The notes below the pieces were generated by a model. The model had not been told where the DNA came from. It saw nothing but the letters and a program-made list of their open reading frames with translations, and did not search any database. A stretch of 64,000 bases of DNA from Erythrobacter sp. (GTDB lineage Bacteria; Pseudomonadota; Alphaproteobacteria; Sphingomonadales; Sphingomonadaceae). The stretch is taken from NCBI GenBank assembly GCA_009993605.1, contig JAACTB010000019.1:26562-90561 (forward strand), in the 5' to 3' direction. This document shows, in pieces, positions 1 to 8,340 of this stretch; within the stretch, counting starts at the first letter, position 1, and each line of letters begins with the position of its first letter. The position numbers and the translations under genes are program-made.

Positions 1-606
1 ATTCTCAAGGCCCTGGCCGCGCCGGTGGCCATATCGGCGGTGATGGCGCAGCCGGTCGCGGCGCAGCAGATGTCCGAAGGCTACGAATTCCTGAAAGCGG
101 TGAAGGAACGAGATGGCGATAAGGTCATCAACGCGCTGAACCAGCCGGGCAATACGCTGATCAACACTCGCGATTTCGCGACCGGGCGCACGGCGATGCA
201 TATCGTGACCGAACGGCGCGATGCGAACTGGATCGCGTTCCTGAACGCACGGGGCGGCAATCCCGATATTGCGGACAAGAAGGGCGTCACTCCGCTCCAG
301 ATCGCGACCCAGCTCGGTTATATCGAGGGAATCGAAGCGCTGCTGAAAGCGGGCGCGCAGGTCGATCAGGCGAATGCGTCGGGGGAGACGCCGCTGATCT
401 CCGCGATCCATCGGCGCGATACCGCGATGATCCGTGTCCTTCTGAAGAACGGCGCCAGCCCCGACCGGACCGACAATTCGGGCCGCTCGGCGCGCGATTA
501 CGCGCGCTTGATGGTCGGCGGCGGTCCGGTGTTGCAGGAAATCGCCCAGGCCGATGCCGATCGCGCGGAAAAAGGCGGCGGCAAGACCTACGGGCCGAGC
601 CTGTGA
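1..606 (+). CDS. Ankyrin-repeat protein with signal peptide (5' end cut by window)
   Basis: The reading frame is open from base 1, so the true start lies upstream of the window. The first visible residues are hydrophobic and end in an Ala-x-Ala stretch (PVAAQQ), like the end of a Sec signal peptide, so the protein is probably periplasmic. The rest contains about three to four ankyrin repeats with the typical TPLQIA and TPLISA helix starts and the GA-x-V/P-D turns. Ankyrin repeats bind other proteins; the partner here cannot be inferred. The stop overlaps the GTG start of the COQ9-like gene by 4 nt, so the two are probably translated together. Family assignment is secure; the cellular role is not known. 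Confidence 0.85.
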   Translation: MLKALAAPVAISAVMAQPVAAQQMSEGYEFLKAVKERDGDKVINALNQPGNTLINTRDFATGRTAMHIVTERRDANWIAFLNARGGNPDIADKKGVTPLQIATQLGYIEGIEALLKAGAQVDQANASGETPLISAIHRRDTAMIRVLLKNGASPDRTDNSGRSARDYARLMVGGGPVLQEIAQADADRAEKGGGKTYGPSL

Positions 607-1301
607 GCGCATCCGATAGCAGCCAGTCGGCGCTCGATCCGGCGGACATGACGCTTGCCGAATTGCGGCTCCACCTCGCGCCGCTGATCGCGGATGCGGC
701 CATTTTCGATGGCTGGAGCGAGGAGGCGCTGGCGATGGCAGCGGATCAGGCGGGCGTCGATCGCGATGTCGCCCGGCTCGCCTATAAGGGTAAGAACGGG
801 CTCAGCCAGATGGCGATGATCGAGGCCTGGATCGCCACGATCGACCGCGAGATGGCCGACAAGATGACGCCCGAGAAACTCGGCGCGATGAAAGTGCGTG
901 AACGCATACGCAGCCTCGTCCAGTTCCGGCTCGACGCGGTGCGGGGACAGGAAGAGGCGCTGCGCCGCGCCACCGCCATCATGGCAATGCCGCAGAACGC
1001 CGCCGCCTCACTGAAGACCGCATGGAACAGCGCGGACGTCATGTGGCGCCTCGCGGGCGATACCGCGACCGACTGGAATCATTACACGAAGCGCACCATC
1101 CTCGCCGGGATCTACGGCGCGACTCTGGCCGTGTTCGTCTCGGACGAGAGCGAGGACAAGCAGGAGACGCGCGCCTTCCTCGATCGCCGGATCGACGGGG
1201 TGATGAAGTTCGAAAAGGCCAAGGCGCAATTGCTGGGCCGCGAGCGCGAAAGCTTCAGCATGATGCGCTTCCTTGGTCGCCTGCGCTATCCGGTGAAATA
1301 A
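603..1301 (+). CDS. COQ9 family protein (ubiquinone biosynthesis)
   Basis: A 232-residue protein starting with GTG, overlapping the preceding stop by 4 nt. The sequence fits the COQ9 family seen in alphaproteobacteria and mitochondria: an N-terminal TetR-like helical part, then a conserved C-terminal region with a Trp-rich helix (DVMWRLAGDTATDWNHYTKR, about residues 146-165). In eukaryotes COQ9 is a lipid-binding accessory protein that presents the ubiquinone precursor to the COQ7 hydroxylase. A comparable role at the inner membrane is inferred here. No other ubiquinone gene is adjacent. Length is normal for the family. Confidence 0.85.
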   Translation: MSASDSSQSALDPADMTLAELRLHLAPLIADAAIFDGWSEEALAMAADQAGVDRDVARLAYKGKNGLSQMAMIEAWIATIDREMADKMTPEKLGAMKVRERIRSLVQFRLDAVRGQEEALRRATAIMAMPQNAAASLKTAWNSADVMWRLAGDTATDWNHYTKRTILAGIYGATLAVFVSDESEDKQETRAFLDRRIDGVMKFEKAKAQLLGRERESFSMMRFLGRLRYPVK

Positions 1302-1322
1302 TCCTCGAGGCACAGTCGGTCC

Positions 1323-1576
1323 GCGACCAGCGGACCGCAAGCGCACGGCGCGCCCCGCAGGTGCCCCGGCGCGAAGCGACGGGATCAGCACCGAGGATGG
1401 ACCCGCGGAGGCGGGTCCGTCACCACAGGAAACGCGACCAGCGGACCGCAAGCGCACGGCGCGCCCCGCAGGTGCACAGGCGCGAAGCGGCGGGATCAGC
1501 ACCGAGGACGGCCCCGCGGAGGCGCGCCCGTAACCACAGGAAACGCGACCAGCGGACCGCAAGCGCACGGCGCGCC
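1323..1576 (+). repeat. 111-bp tandem repeat, about 2.3 copies
   Basis: Units begin at 1323, 1434 and 1545, each opening with GCGACCAGCGGACCGC; the third is cut off after about 32 bp. The copies are nearly identical. Each full unit holds a short hairpin (GGACCCGC / GCGGGTCC, with changes in copy 2). The period is divisible by three, so spurious reading frames run through on both strands, but no start or ribosome site supports translation. It fills the gap between the COQ9 gene and feoA. It may be a dispersed intergenic element that was locally duplicated; other genome copies cannot be seen from here. Confidence 0.85.
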
Positions 1577-1582
1577 GCTATT

Positions 1583-1601
1583 GATAATCGGTTGCAATTA
1601 C
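1583..1601 (+). promoter_or_regulatory. Weak Fur-box-like site upstream of feoA
   Basis: An AT-rich patch in a GC-rich gap begins GATAAT and contains GCAATTAC. About 10 of 19 positions match the classical Fur box by eye. It lies about 27-45 bp before the feoA start, where an iron-dependent operator would be expected. The match is weak and the call rests mostly on position. Confidence 0.25.
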
Positions 1602-1627
1602 GTGCTGCCTCTGACAGGGCACGGCGC

Positions 1628-1885
1628 ATGACCTTGGATGCGCTTCGACATGACACACCTGCGCGAATCGTCTCCGTCGACTGGGACCGTCTGGCCGGCG
1701 ACGAGGCCAAGCGCCTGCGCGCGCTCGGGCTGGACGAAGGCGCGGAAATCGCGCTGTTGCATCGCGGCGTGTTCGGCGGGCGCGATCCGCTTGCGGTCAG
1801 GGTGGGGCGGATGACCGTGGCCCTGCGCCGCGCTCATGCCTCGGCCATCGAAATCGAGATCGTCGACGCAGGAGCCACGGCATGA
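1628..1885 (+). CDS. feoA: FeoA, ferrous iron transport accessory protein
   Basis: An 85-residue SH3-like FeoA domain protein. The pattern LRALGLDEGAEI followed by DPLAVRVG is typical of the family. FeoA is a small cytoplasmic partner of the FeoB transporter. The ATG at 1628 is chosen because it begins the conserved domain; a longer frame upstream only reads through the tandem repeat. The stop overlaps the feoB start (ATGA at 1882), giving a coupled feoAB operon. Confidence 0.92.
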   Translation: MTLDALRHDTPARIVSVDWDRLAGDEAKRLRALGLDEGAEIALLHRGVFGGRDPLAVRVGRMTVALRRAHASAIEIEIVDAGATA

Positions 1886-3780
1886 GCCGCGACGATCCTC
1901 CCGCTTCCGCGACGAGGCTGCGCAGCGCCGCGCTGGTCGGCAATCCCAACGCCGGCAAGAGCGCGCTGTTCAACGCCCTGACCGGCGCGCGCCAGAAGAT
2001 CGCCAATTATCCCGGCGTGACGGTCGAGCGCAAGGCGGGGCGCCTTGCCCTGCCGTCCAAGGACGGACGGGGCGACAGTGTCGAACTGCTCGACCTGCCC
2101 GGATCCTACAGCTTCGATGCTGCAAGCCCCGACGAGGCGGTGACGCGCGATGTCGTGTCCGGCGAATTCCAGGGCGAACGCGCGCCGGATGTGCTCGTCA
2201 TAGTCCTCGACGCCGCCAATCTCGAACAGCATCTCGTCTTCGCGCAGGAAGTGCTCGAATTGGGCCGGCCGACGGTGATCGCGCTCAACATGATCGACCT
2301 TGCCGAGCGCGACGGGCTGACCCTCGATCCCGAGGCCTTGTCCGATGCGCTGGGCGTGCCGGTGATCCCGACGGTCGCAGTGCGGCGCAAGGGTCTCGCC
2401 GAACTGACCGCCGCCATCGCGGAAGCGGAAAGCCATGCGGACGAGGACCTGCATCGCCGCTGGCACCTGACGCTGCCCGAACGGCGCCTTTCCGCCAAGC
2501 ACATCGCGCGCGCCGCGATCTTGTCGAAAAGCACGCGGCACACGATCGAAAACGGCGCGGACCGGGTTCTGCTGAACCCCTGGCTCGGCCCGATTATCCT
2601 GTTCGGCCTCCTGTTCGTCGTCTTCCAGGCGGTGTTCGCCTGGGCGACGCCGTTCGCGGATGCGCTGGAGGGTGTGGTCGCCGCTTTGTCCAGCGTGGTG
2701 AGCGATGCGCTCCCGGCAGGGCTGGTGCGCGATTTTCTGACCGAGGGCGTGTTGGCAGGCGTGGGATCGGTCGTCGTCTTCCTGCCGCAGATCATCATCC
2801 TGTTCTTCTTTATCCTGATCATGGAAGCGACCGGCTACATGGCCCGCGCCGCCTTCCTCATGGATCGGCTGATGGCCAGCGTGGGCCTGTCGGGAAGGAG
2901 CTTCATCCCGCTTCTTTCCAGCTTCGCCTGCGCCATTCCCGGCATCATGGCGACGCGCAGCATTTCCGATCCCAAGGACCGGCTGACGACGATCCTGATC
3001 GCCCCTCTGATGACCTGTTCGGCACGGCTGCCCGTCTATGCGGTCATCATCGCGGCCTTCATTCCGGCGACCACTGTGGGGCCCCCGGGAATGCAGATCA
3101 TCGGCCTCCAAGGGCTGGTCCTGTTCGCGCTATACGTGGCGGGGATCGTCGGTGCGATGGTGGTGGCCTTCGTGCTGCGCTTCACCGTGGCGAAGGGCGG
3201 GGCGTCGGGCTTCATCATGGAAATGCCGCGCTATCAGATGCCGCGGATCAAGGATCTCGCGATCGGATTATGGCAGCGCGCCTGGGTCTTCCTGCGCCGC
3301 GCAGGCACAATCATCTTCGTGGCCACGATCGCGTTGTGGGTGCTGTTGAGCTTCCCGCAGGCCGAGCCGGGCGAAAGCCAGCTCGATGCGAGCTATGCAG
3401 GGGCCGTCGCCGATACGCTTCATCCGGTGCTCGAACCGGTCGGCTTCAACCGCGAGATGAGCCTCGCGCTGATCCCCGCGCTCGCCGCGCGCGAAGTGGC
3501 GGTCACCGCGCTCGCCACGACCTATGCGGTCGATGCCGATGACGAGGAGCTGGAAGCGCAGGGCGTCACCGACCGGATCTCGGCGCTGTGGAGCCTTCCT
3601 ACCGCGCTCGCCTTCCTCGCCTGGTTCGTGTTCGCGCCGCAATGCCTCTCGACCATCGCGGTGACCAAGCGCGAGACGAACGGATGGAAATGGCCGATCT
3701 TCATGACCGTCTATCTGTTCGCGCTGGCCTGGATATTCGCCGGCCTGACCTATTGGGTGGCGGTCGGTTTGGGGCTCTAG
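1882..3780 (+). CDS. feoB: FeoB, ferrous iron uptake GTPase/permease
   Basis: A 632-residue Fe(II) transporter of the inner membrane. The N-terminal G domain shows G1 GNPNAGKS (residues 20-27), the switch region around NYPGVTVE, G3 DLPG (71-74) and G4 NMID (136-139). It is followed by a helical spacer and a C-terminal polytopic domain with the two Gate repeats. The cytoplasmic G protein controls iron passage. It is somewhat shorter than the Escherichia coli protein, as is common in alphaproteobacteria. Translation is coupled to feoA. Confidence 0.96.
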   Translation: MSRDDPPASATRLRSAALVGNPNAGKSALFNALTGARQKIANYPGVTVERKAGRLALPSKDGRGDSVELLDLPGSYSFDAASPDEAVTRDVVSGEFQGERAPDVLVIVLDAANLEQHLVFAQEVLELGRPTVIALNMIDLAERDGLTLDPEALSDALGVPVIPTVAVRRKGLAELTAAIAEAESHADEDLHRRWHLTLPERRLSAKHIARAAILSKSTRHTIENGADRVLLNPWLGPIILFGLLFVVFQAVFAWATPFADALEGVVAALSSVVSDALPAGLVRDFLTEGVLAGVGSVVVFLPQIIILFFFILIMEATGYMARAAFLMDRLMASVGLSGRSFIPLLSSFACAIPGIMATRSISDPKDRLTTILIAPLMTCSARLPVYAVIIAAFIPATTVGPPGMQIIGLQGLVLFALYVAGIVGAMVVAFVLRFTVAKGGASGFIMEMPRYQMPRIKDLAIGLWQRAWVFLRRAGTIIFVATIALWVLLSFPQAEPGESQLDASYAGAVADTLHPVLEPVGFNREMSLALIPALAAREVAVTALATTYAVDADDEELEAQGVTDRISALWSLPTALAFLAWFVFAPQCLSTIAVTKRETNGWKWPIFMTVYLFALAWIFAGLTYWVAVGLGL

Positions 3781-3814
3781 CGAACCTCGCAGCGCCCGCT
3801 GCGAAGCGGCAATC

Positions 3815-3881
3815 TCACACGAAGACACGAAGACGACGTGCAGGTTCGCCCACGGACCTCTATCTTCGTGTCTTGGTGTGA
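3815..3881. repeat. Long inverted repeat downstream of feoB
   Basis: Two 19-bp arms, TCACACGAAGACACGAAGA (3815-3833) and TCTTCGTGTCTTGGTGTGA (3863-3881), pair with one mismatch around a 29-nt loop. The loop holds a smaller stem (AGGT/ACCT). No T-run follows, so it is not a classical terminator. Its position between feoB and ssb and its simple palindromic form suggest a REP-like dispersed element that could also stabilise or end the feoB transcript. Confidence 0.7.
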
Positions 3882-3993
3882 ATCACGAAAGCGCCTGCGC
3901 CGCAAGGCACCGGGGGGCAAGTCTCTTTCCGGGCCTAGAATCGAACCGCTTGCTTCGTTAGGCCCGTCGCAGAATTCACGAAGGGACGAATCG

Positions 3994-4557
3994 ATGGCAG
4001 GCAGCCTCAACAAAGTCATGCTGATCGGCAATCTCGGGCAGGACCCCGAAGTGCGCAGCTTCCAGAACGGCGGCAAGGTGTGCAATCTGCGCATCGCCAC
4101 CAGCGAACAGTGGAAGGATCGCAACACCGGCGAACGGCAGGAGCGGACCGAATGGCACACGGTCGCGATCTTTTCCGAAGGGCTGATCAGCGTCTGCGAA
4201 AACTACCTCAAGAAAGGCAGCAAGGTCTTCATCGAAGGCAAGTTGCAGACCCGCAAATGGCAGGACCAGAACGGGCAGGATCGCTATAGCACCGAAGTGG
4301 TGCTGCGCGGTTTCGACGGTACGCTGACCATGCTCGACGGGCCCGGCGGCGGCCAGCGCGGCGGCGGTGGTGGCGGAGGCGGCAATTACGGCGGCGGCCA
4401 GTCGGGCGGCGGCTATGGCGGCGGGTCCGGTGGCGGCTATGGCGGCGGGAACCAGGGCGGCTATGGCGGCGGCCAAAGCGGCGGGTCGGGGAACCAGGGC
4501 GGCGGCTCGGGCGGCGGCTCGAATTACGACGACCTCGACGACGACATCCCGTTCTAA
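3994..4557 (+). CDS. ssb: Single-stranded DNA-binding protein
   Basis: A 187-residue protein with an N-terminal OB fold (about residues 1-115, beginning [20 protein letters not shown]). A long Gly-rich linker follows, and the C-terminal acidic tip DDDIPF recruits replication and repair proteins. It coats single-stranded DNA as a tetramer. The ATG at 3994 is chosen because it starts the conserved fold; the frame stays open further upstream through the inverted repeat without any homologous sequence. Confidence 0.97.
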   Translation: MAGSLNKVMLIGNLGQDPEVRSFQNGGKVCNLRIATSEQWKDRNTGERQERTEWHTVAIFSEGLISVCENYLKKGSKVFIEGKLQTRKWQDQNGQDRYSTEVVLRGFDGTLTMLDGPGGGQRGGGGGGGGNYGGGQSGGGYGGGSGGGYGGGNQGGYGGGQSGGSGNQGGGSGGGSNYDDLDDDIPF

Positions 4558-4579
4558 ACCGACCCAGCGTACCGGCGGA

Positions 4580-5116
4580 TCAGTCCTTCCTGAGAGCGGC
4601 GAGCGCGGCGAACGCGCCGCCGGTCTCGGGCTCGTTCAGTCCGTTATCCTCGCGCACGACATCGGCCTCAGGCCCGCGCGAATAGGGGTCCACGGCAAGG
4701 CCGAAGCTCTGCGCGATCGCTTCGCCGAGATCGAAGGACTGGCCCTCGTAAGGCACCTCGTCCAGCTCGTCCTCGGACAGTTCGATCTCCTCTTCTTCAC
4801 CGCCCGTATCGGCATGCGAATAGGCGGGGACGAAGCGCAGGGCGACGGGCTCCTCGACACTGTTGGTGAAGGCCTGCCCCGATACCGCGCAGGCCTGATC
4901 GAACCGCGCGGTCAAAGTTCCCTCGGCCGCGATCGCTTCGCCATCACGCTCGAGCCGGATGGTCGCCGTCAGGTCGTGAATGGCTGGCAGGCCGAACCGC
5001 CCGGCGAGCCTGCGGCGCTCGTCCTCGCTCGCCTCGATCCGCATCGCGCCATCGGGCAGGCGATCGAGCTTGATGATCCGGCTCATTTCTGGCGCACGCG
5101 TATCGGAAGCGGTCAC
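4580..5116 (-). CDS. DUF177 / YceD family protein
   Basis: A 178-residue protein of the DUF177 (YceD) family, recognised by the acidic central region and the C-terminal block around EGQSFDLGEAIAQSFGLA. In Escherichia coli and plants this family affects 23S rRNA accumulation. In many bacteria it sits before rpmF and plsX, but those genes are absent here. The GTG at 5116 overlaps the upstream stop by 4 nt; an in-frame ATG at 5086 (MSRIIKL) is a possible alternative start. It lies in a two-gene unit behind the CBP3-like gene. Confidence 0.87.
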   Translation of the reverse strand: MTASDTRAPEMSRIIKLDRLPDGAMRIEASEDERRRLAGRFGLPAIHDLTATIRLERDGEAIAAEGTLTARFDQACAVSGQAFTNSVEEPVALRFVPAYSHADTGGEEEEIELSEDELDEVPYEGQSFDLGEAIAQSFGLAVDPYSRGPEADVVREDNGLNEPETGGAFAALAALRKD

Positions 5117-5625
5117 AGGATTTCTCCCGCGAGCATCGCATCCGCGTCCGTCGCATCGAGCCGCAGGCGCAGCGCCCGCAACCGTTCGGCAAGCTTGGGC
5201 GCCAGCGAATCGTCAGTCAAAGTCACATTGCGCCGCGCGGCGTCCTCGAGCGTGGGGCCGCTCTCGGCGAACCCTTCGCGATAGGCGCCGAGGCGGCCGC
5301 CCAGCGTGCTCATCAATTTGCCGATCTTCTTGCCGACCACCAGATCGCCCACGCCCGACTGGCGCAATTGCCCGTCCATATCCTCGACGAAGATCTCGGT
5401 GAGATAGGCGGTACGCGGCGCCAGGGCTGTATCCGTTTCCATGCGCAGCATGACGACGGACAGGGCGGCGGTCACCATGTCGAACCGGCCTTCCAGCGTA
5501 TCGGCAACACCGCACTCAGCATACCATTCCGGCTCGCGCGCGATTGCGACGGTGCGGTGCCATAACGGGCGCATCGCCTCGCGCGGGTCGGCGGGCTTGC
5601 GGAACAATCGGTCGAAAAGGCTCAT
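5113..5625 (-). CDS. CBP3/UQCC1-like ubiquinol-cytochrome c chaperone
   Basis: A 170-residue protein of the ubiquinol-cytochrome c chaperone family. It shows the pattern WYAECGVADTLEGRFDMV near residues 34-51, followed by LTEIFVEDMDGQLRQSGVGD. In mitochondria CBP3 guides cytochrome b into the bc1 complex. A similar assembly role at the inner membrane is inferred for this alphaproteobacterial homologue. It is the first gene of a unit with the DUF177 gene and divergent from bamE. Confidence 0.85.
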   Translation of the reverse strand: MSLFDRLFRKPADPREAMRPLWHRTVAIAREPEWYAECGVADTLEGRFDMVTAALSVVMLRMETDTALAPRTAYLTEIFVEDMDGQLRQSGVGDLVVGKKIGKLMSTLGGRLGAYREGFAESGPTLEDAARRNVTLTDDSLAPKLAERLRALRLRLDATDADAMLAGEIL

Positions 5626-5820
5626 AATGGCAGGCTCATGCGGGGTCGGGTGCTCCTTATCGGCAAAGGTCGGCTGCGTTCAGCGGCAATTCAAGCCCTG
5701 CATCCCAAGCGCGAGGTCGCAAGTATTTGCAAGCCTGGGCGCGGGCGCTTAAGGCGTGGCCCACCAGTTTTATCGTGCGCCGGCCACTTTGCTCGGCACG
5801 CCAGACGATACGGAGTTTGA

Positions 5821-6312
5821 GTGATTTCCATCCGCGCACATGGTCGCAAGATCGCCAGCCTCGCCCTTCTCGCAGGGGCCGTCGCCGTGCTCCCCGCCTG
5901 CACCTCAATCCGCGAGAACCGCGGCTATATCGTCGACAGCACGCTGGTGAACGCGATTCAGCCGGGCCTCGATAACCAGCGGTCCGTGGAAGCGACGCTG
6001 GGCCGCCCGACCTTCACCAGCCAGTATGGCGACCCGATCTGGTATTACGTGTCGAGCACGACTGCGCGCAAACCCTTCGTGCGCCCGCAGATCGAAGCGC
6101 ACCGGGTGCTTGCGATAAGATTCGATCCGACCGGCAACGTGCTGGCGGCGGACACGACCGGGATCGACCAGGTGGTCTATCTCTCGCCGGAAAGCGACAA
6201 GACCCCGACTCTCGGGCGCGAACGCGGCTTCCTGGAAGACCTGTTCGGCAATATCGGCGTGGTCGGCGCACCGGGTGCGGGCGGCGGCGCGCCGCGCGGC
6301 CCCGGCGGCTGA
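5821..6312 (+). CDS. bamE: BamE-like outer-membrane assembly lipoprotein
   Basis: A 163-residue SmpA/OmlA-type protein. It starts with GTG, preceded by GGAG about 7 nt upstream. A signal peptide ends in the lipobox LPAC, so Cys27 is the lipidated residue. The BamE fold is visible in LVNAIQPGLDNQRSVEATLGRPT and the following WYYVSS strand. BamE is a small lipoprotein of the BAM complex, which inserts beta-barrel proteins, including TBDRs, into the outer membrane. The Gly/Pro-rich C-terminus is probably disordered. Confidence 0.88.
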   Translation: MISIRAHGRKIASLALLAGAVAVLPACTSIRENRGYIVDSTLVNAIQPGLDNQRSVEATLGRPTFTSQYGDPIWYYVSSTTARKPFVRPQIEAHRVLAIRFDPTGNVLAADTTGIDQVVYLSPESDKTPTLGRERGFLEDLFGNIGVVGAPGAGGGAPRGPGG

Positions 6313-6357
6313 TACGCCGTTCTTGAACCGAACAGGCGCGGCCCCATATCGCGCCGC

Positions 6358-6918
6358 ATGAGTGACAGCGAAAATCGCCACGGCCTGACCCAGTGGCACG
6401 GCACCACCATCATCGGCGTGCGCAAGGGCGACCGGATCGTCGTCGCGGGCGACGGGCAGGTTTCGATGGGCAATACGGTGATGAAGCCGAATGCCCGCAA
6501 GGTCCGCCGCATCGGGGAAAAGGGCGCGGTCGTCGCCGGGTTCGCAGGCGCGACCGCCGATGCCTTCACTCTGTTCGAACGCCTCGAGAAGAAGCTGGAA
6601 CAGTATAGCGGCCAGCTTTTGCGCGCCGCGGTCGAACTGACCAAGGATTGGCGCACCGACAAATATCTGCGCAATCTGGAAGCGCTGATGATCGTGGCGG
6701 ATAAGGACAACCTCCTCGTCCTCACCGGCAATGGCGACGTGCTGGAGCCCGAAGGCGGCATCACCGCGATCGGATCGGGCGGCAATTACGCGCTCGCCGC
6801 GGCCAAGGCGATCGCCGAATACGAGGACGATCCCGAAACGATCGCGCGCAAGGCGATGCAGGTCGCCGCCGATATCTGCGTCTTCACCAACGGCAATGTG
6901 ACGGTGGAAGAGGTCTAG
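6358..6918 (+). CDS. hslV: HslV, peptidase subunit of the HslUV protease
   Basis: A 186-residue N-terminal-nucleophile threonine peptidase. The catalytic Thr is in [10 protein letters not shown]; if cleaved after Gly15, mature HslV begins at Thr16, giving a longer propeptide than the single Met of Escherichia coli. [14 protein letters not shown] and the [11 protein letters not shown] loop are characteristic. HslV rings dock with HslU hexamers to degrade unfolded proteins in the cytoplasm. hslU follows after 47 nt. Confidence 0.97.
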   Translation: MSDSENRHGLTQWHGTTIIGVRKGDRIVVAGDGQVSMGNTVMKPNARKVRRIGEKGAVVAGFAGATADAFTLFERLEKKLEQYSGQLLRAAVELTKDWRTDKYLRNLEALMIVADKDNLLVLTGNGDVLEPEGGITAIGSGGNYALAAAKAIAEYEDDPETIARKAMQVAADICVFTNGNVTVEEV

Positions 6919-6965
6919 GCCCTCCCGCCACACGAATGGCCGCACCAATCGGAATTTTCCTATCT

Positions 6966-8267
6966 ATGTCTGACTCCCTCACCCCCAAGGCGATCGTTGC
7001 TGCGCTGGACGAGCACATCATCGGCCAGAAAGACGCCAAGCGCGCGGTCGCCGTTGCGCTGCGCAATCGCTGGCGGCGTCAGCGGCTCGCTGCCGATCTG
7101 CGCGACGAGGTTACGCCCAAGAACATCTTGATGATCGGCCCGACCGGCTGCGGCAAGACCGAGATCTCGCGCCGCCTCGCCAAGCTGGCCGATGCCCCCT
7201 TCGTAAAGGTCGAAGCGACCAAGTTCACCGAGGTCGGCTATGTCGGCCGCGACGTCGAACAGATCGCGCGCGACCTGGTCGAGGAAGCGATCCGGCTCGA
7301 AAAGGACCGCCGCCGCGAGGCGGTGCGCGAGGCCGCGTCGCAGGCCGCGATGGACCGGCTTCTGAATGCGCTCGTCGGCGAGAACGCCAGCGAGGCGACG
7401 CGCGAGGCCTTTCGCCAGCGCATCGTCGAGAACGCGATGAACGAGACCGAGGTCGAGGTCGAGGTCAAGGATCAGCCGCAGGGCGCGATGGAGGTCCCCG
7501 GAATGCCCGGCAATGTCGGGATGATCGATCTATCCGATATGCTCGGCAAGGCGATGGGCAAGTCGAACCTCAAGCGCCGCAAATTGAAAGTGCCCGACGC
7601 CTGGGACCGCCTGGTCGAGGAAGAGGCCGAAAAGCGCATGGACCAGGAGGACGTCGCCCGCGTCGCGCTGGAAAATGCGGAAACGAACGGCATCGTCTTC
7701 CTCGACGAGATCGACAAGATCGCGGTATCCGACGTGCGTGGTGGGTCGGTGTCGCGCGAAGGCGTCCAGCGCGATCTGCTCCCGCTGATCGAGGGCACGA
7801 CTGTGGCGACCAAATACGGGCCGATGAAGACCGATCACGTCCTCTTCATCGCCAGCGGTGCTTTTCACGTTTCGAAGCCCAGCGACATGCTGCCCGAATT
7901 GCAGGGCCGCCTGCCGATCCGCGTCGAACTGCGTGCGCTGACCGAAGAGGACTTCGTCGCCATCCTGACCGAAACGCGCGCGAACCTGCCTGCCCAGTAC
8001 AAGGCCCTGATCGGGACCGAGGACGTGACGCTCGACATCGCGGAGGATGCCATCGCGGAAGTCGCGAAGATCGCCGCGCGGGTGAACGAGAGCGTCGAGA
8101 ATATTGGCGCCCGGCGGCTTCAGACGGTGATGGAGCGACTGCTCGAAGATATCAGCTTCGAGGCCGAGGACCATGCGGGCGAGACGATCACGATCGACGC
8201 GGCCTATGTACGCGAGCGGCTCGACGATCTGGCGGGCGACACCGATCTTTCGAAATATATCCTTTAA
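6966..8267 (+). CDS. hslU: HslU, ATPase subunit of the HslUV protease
   Basis: A 433-residue AAA+ unfoldase. Walker A is GPTGCGKT (residues 58-65), Walker B is VFLDEIDK (about 242-249), and the extreme C-terminus SKYIL is the tail that docks into HslV. The ATG at 6966 ([11 protein letters not shown]) is chosen over an in-frame ATG 30 nt upstream because it matches the normal family N-terminus. It unfolds substrates and feeds them to HslV. The unit ends at a strong terminator. Confidence 0.97.
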   Translation: MSDSLTPKAIVAALDEHIIGQKDAKRAVAVALRNRWRRQRLAADLRDEVTPKNILMIGPTGCGKTEISRRLAKLADAPFVKVEATKFTEVGYVGRDVEQIARDLVEEAIRLEKDRRREAVREAASQAAMDRLLNALVGENASEATREAFRQRIVENAMNETEVEVEVKDQPQGAMEVPGMPGNVGMIDLSDMLGKAMGKSNLKRRKLKVPDAWDRLVEEEAEKRMDQEDVARVALENAETNGIVFLDEIDKIAVSDVRGGSVSREGVQRDLLPLIEGTTVATKYGPMKTDHVLFIASGAFHVSKPSDMLPELQGRLPIRVELRALTEEDFVAILTETRANLPAQYKALIGTEDVTLDIAEDAIAEVAKIAARVNESVENIGARRLQTVMERLLEDISFEAEDHAGETITIDAAYVRERLDDLAGDTDLSKYIL

Positions 8268-8287
8268 GGTTTGAGCCTTCGGACAAA

Positions 8288-8323
8288 GAAAAAGGCGCCC
8301 CCGATCGGGAGGCGCCTTTTTTG
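8288..8323. terminator. Rho-independent terminator after hslU, probably bidirectional
   Basis: AAAAAGGCGCC pairs with GGCGCCTTTTTT around a short GC-rich loop. It ends hslVU on the plus strand. The A-run on the other side gives a T-run when read from the minus strand, so it can also end the convergent TBDR transcript. Confidence 0.93.
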
Positions 8324-8340
8324 TCAGCATCGAGGACGCT

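Noticed and set aside
1323..1576. CRISPR array
   Set aside because: Repeats are 111 bp and directly adjacent with no unique spacers, and no cas genes are present.
1836..3542. 568-residue plus-strand frame overlapping feoB
   Set aside because: Arg-rich out-of-frame translation of feoB with no recognisable domain.
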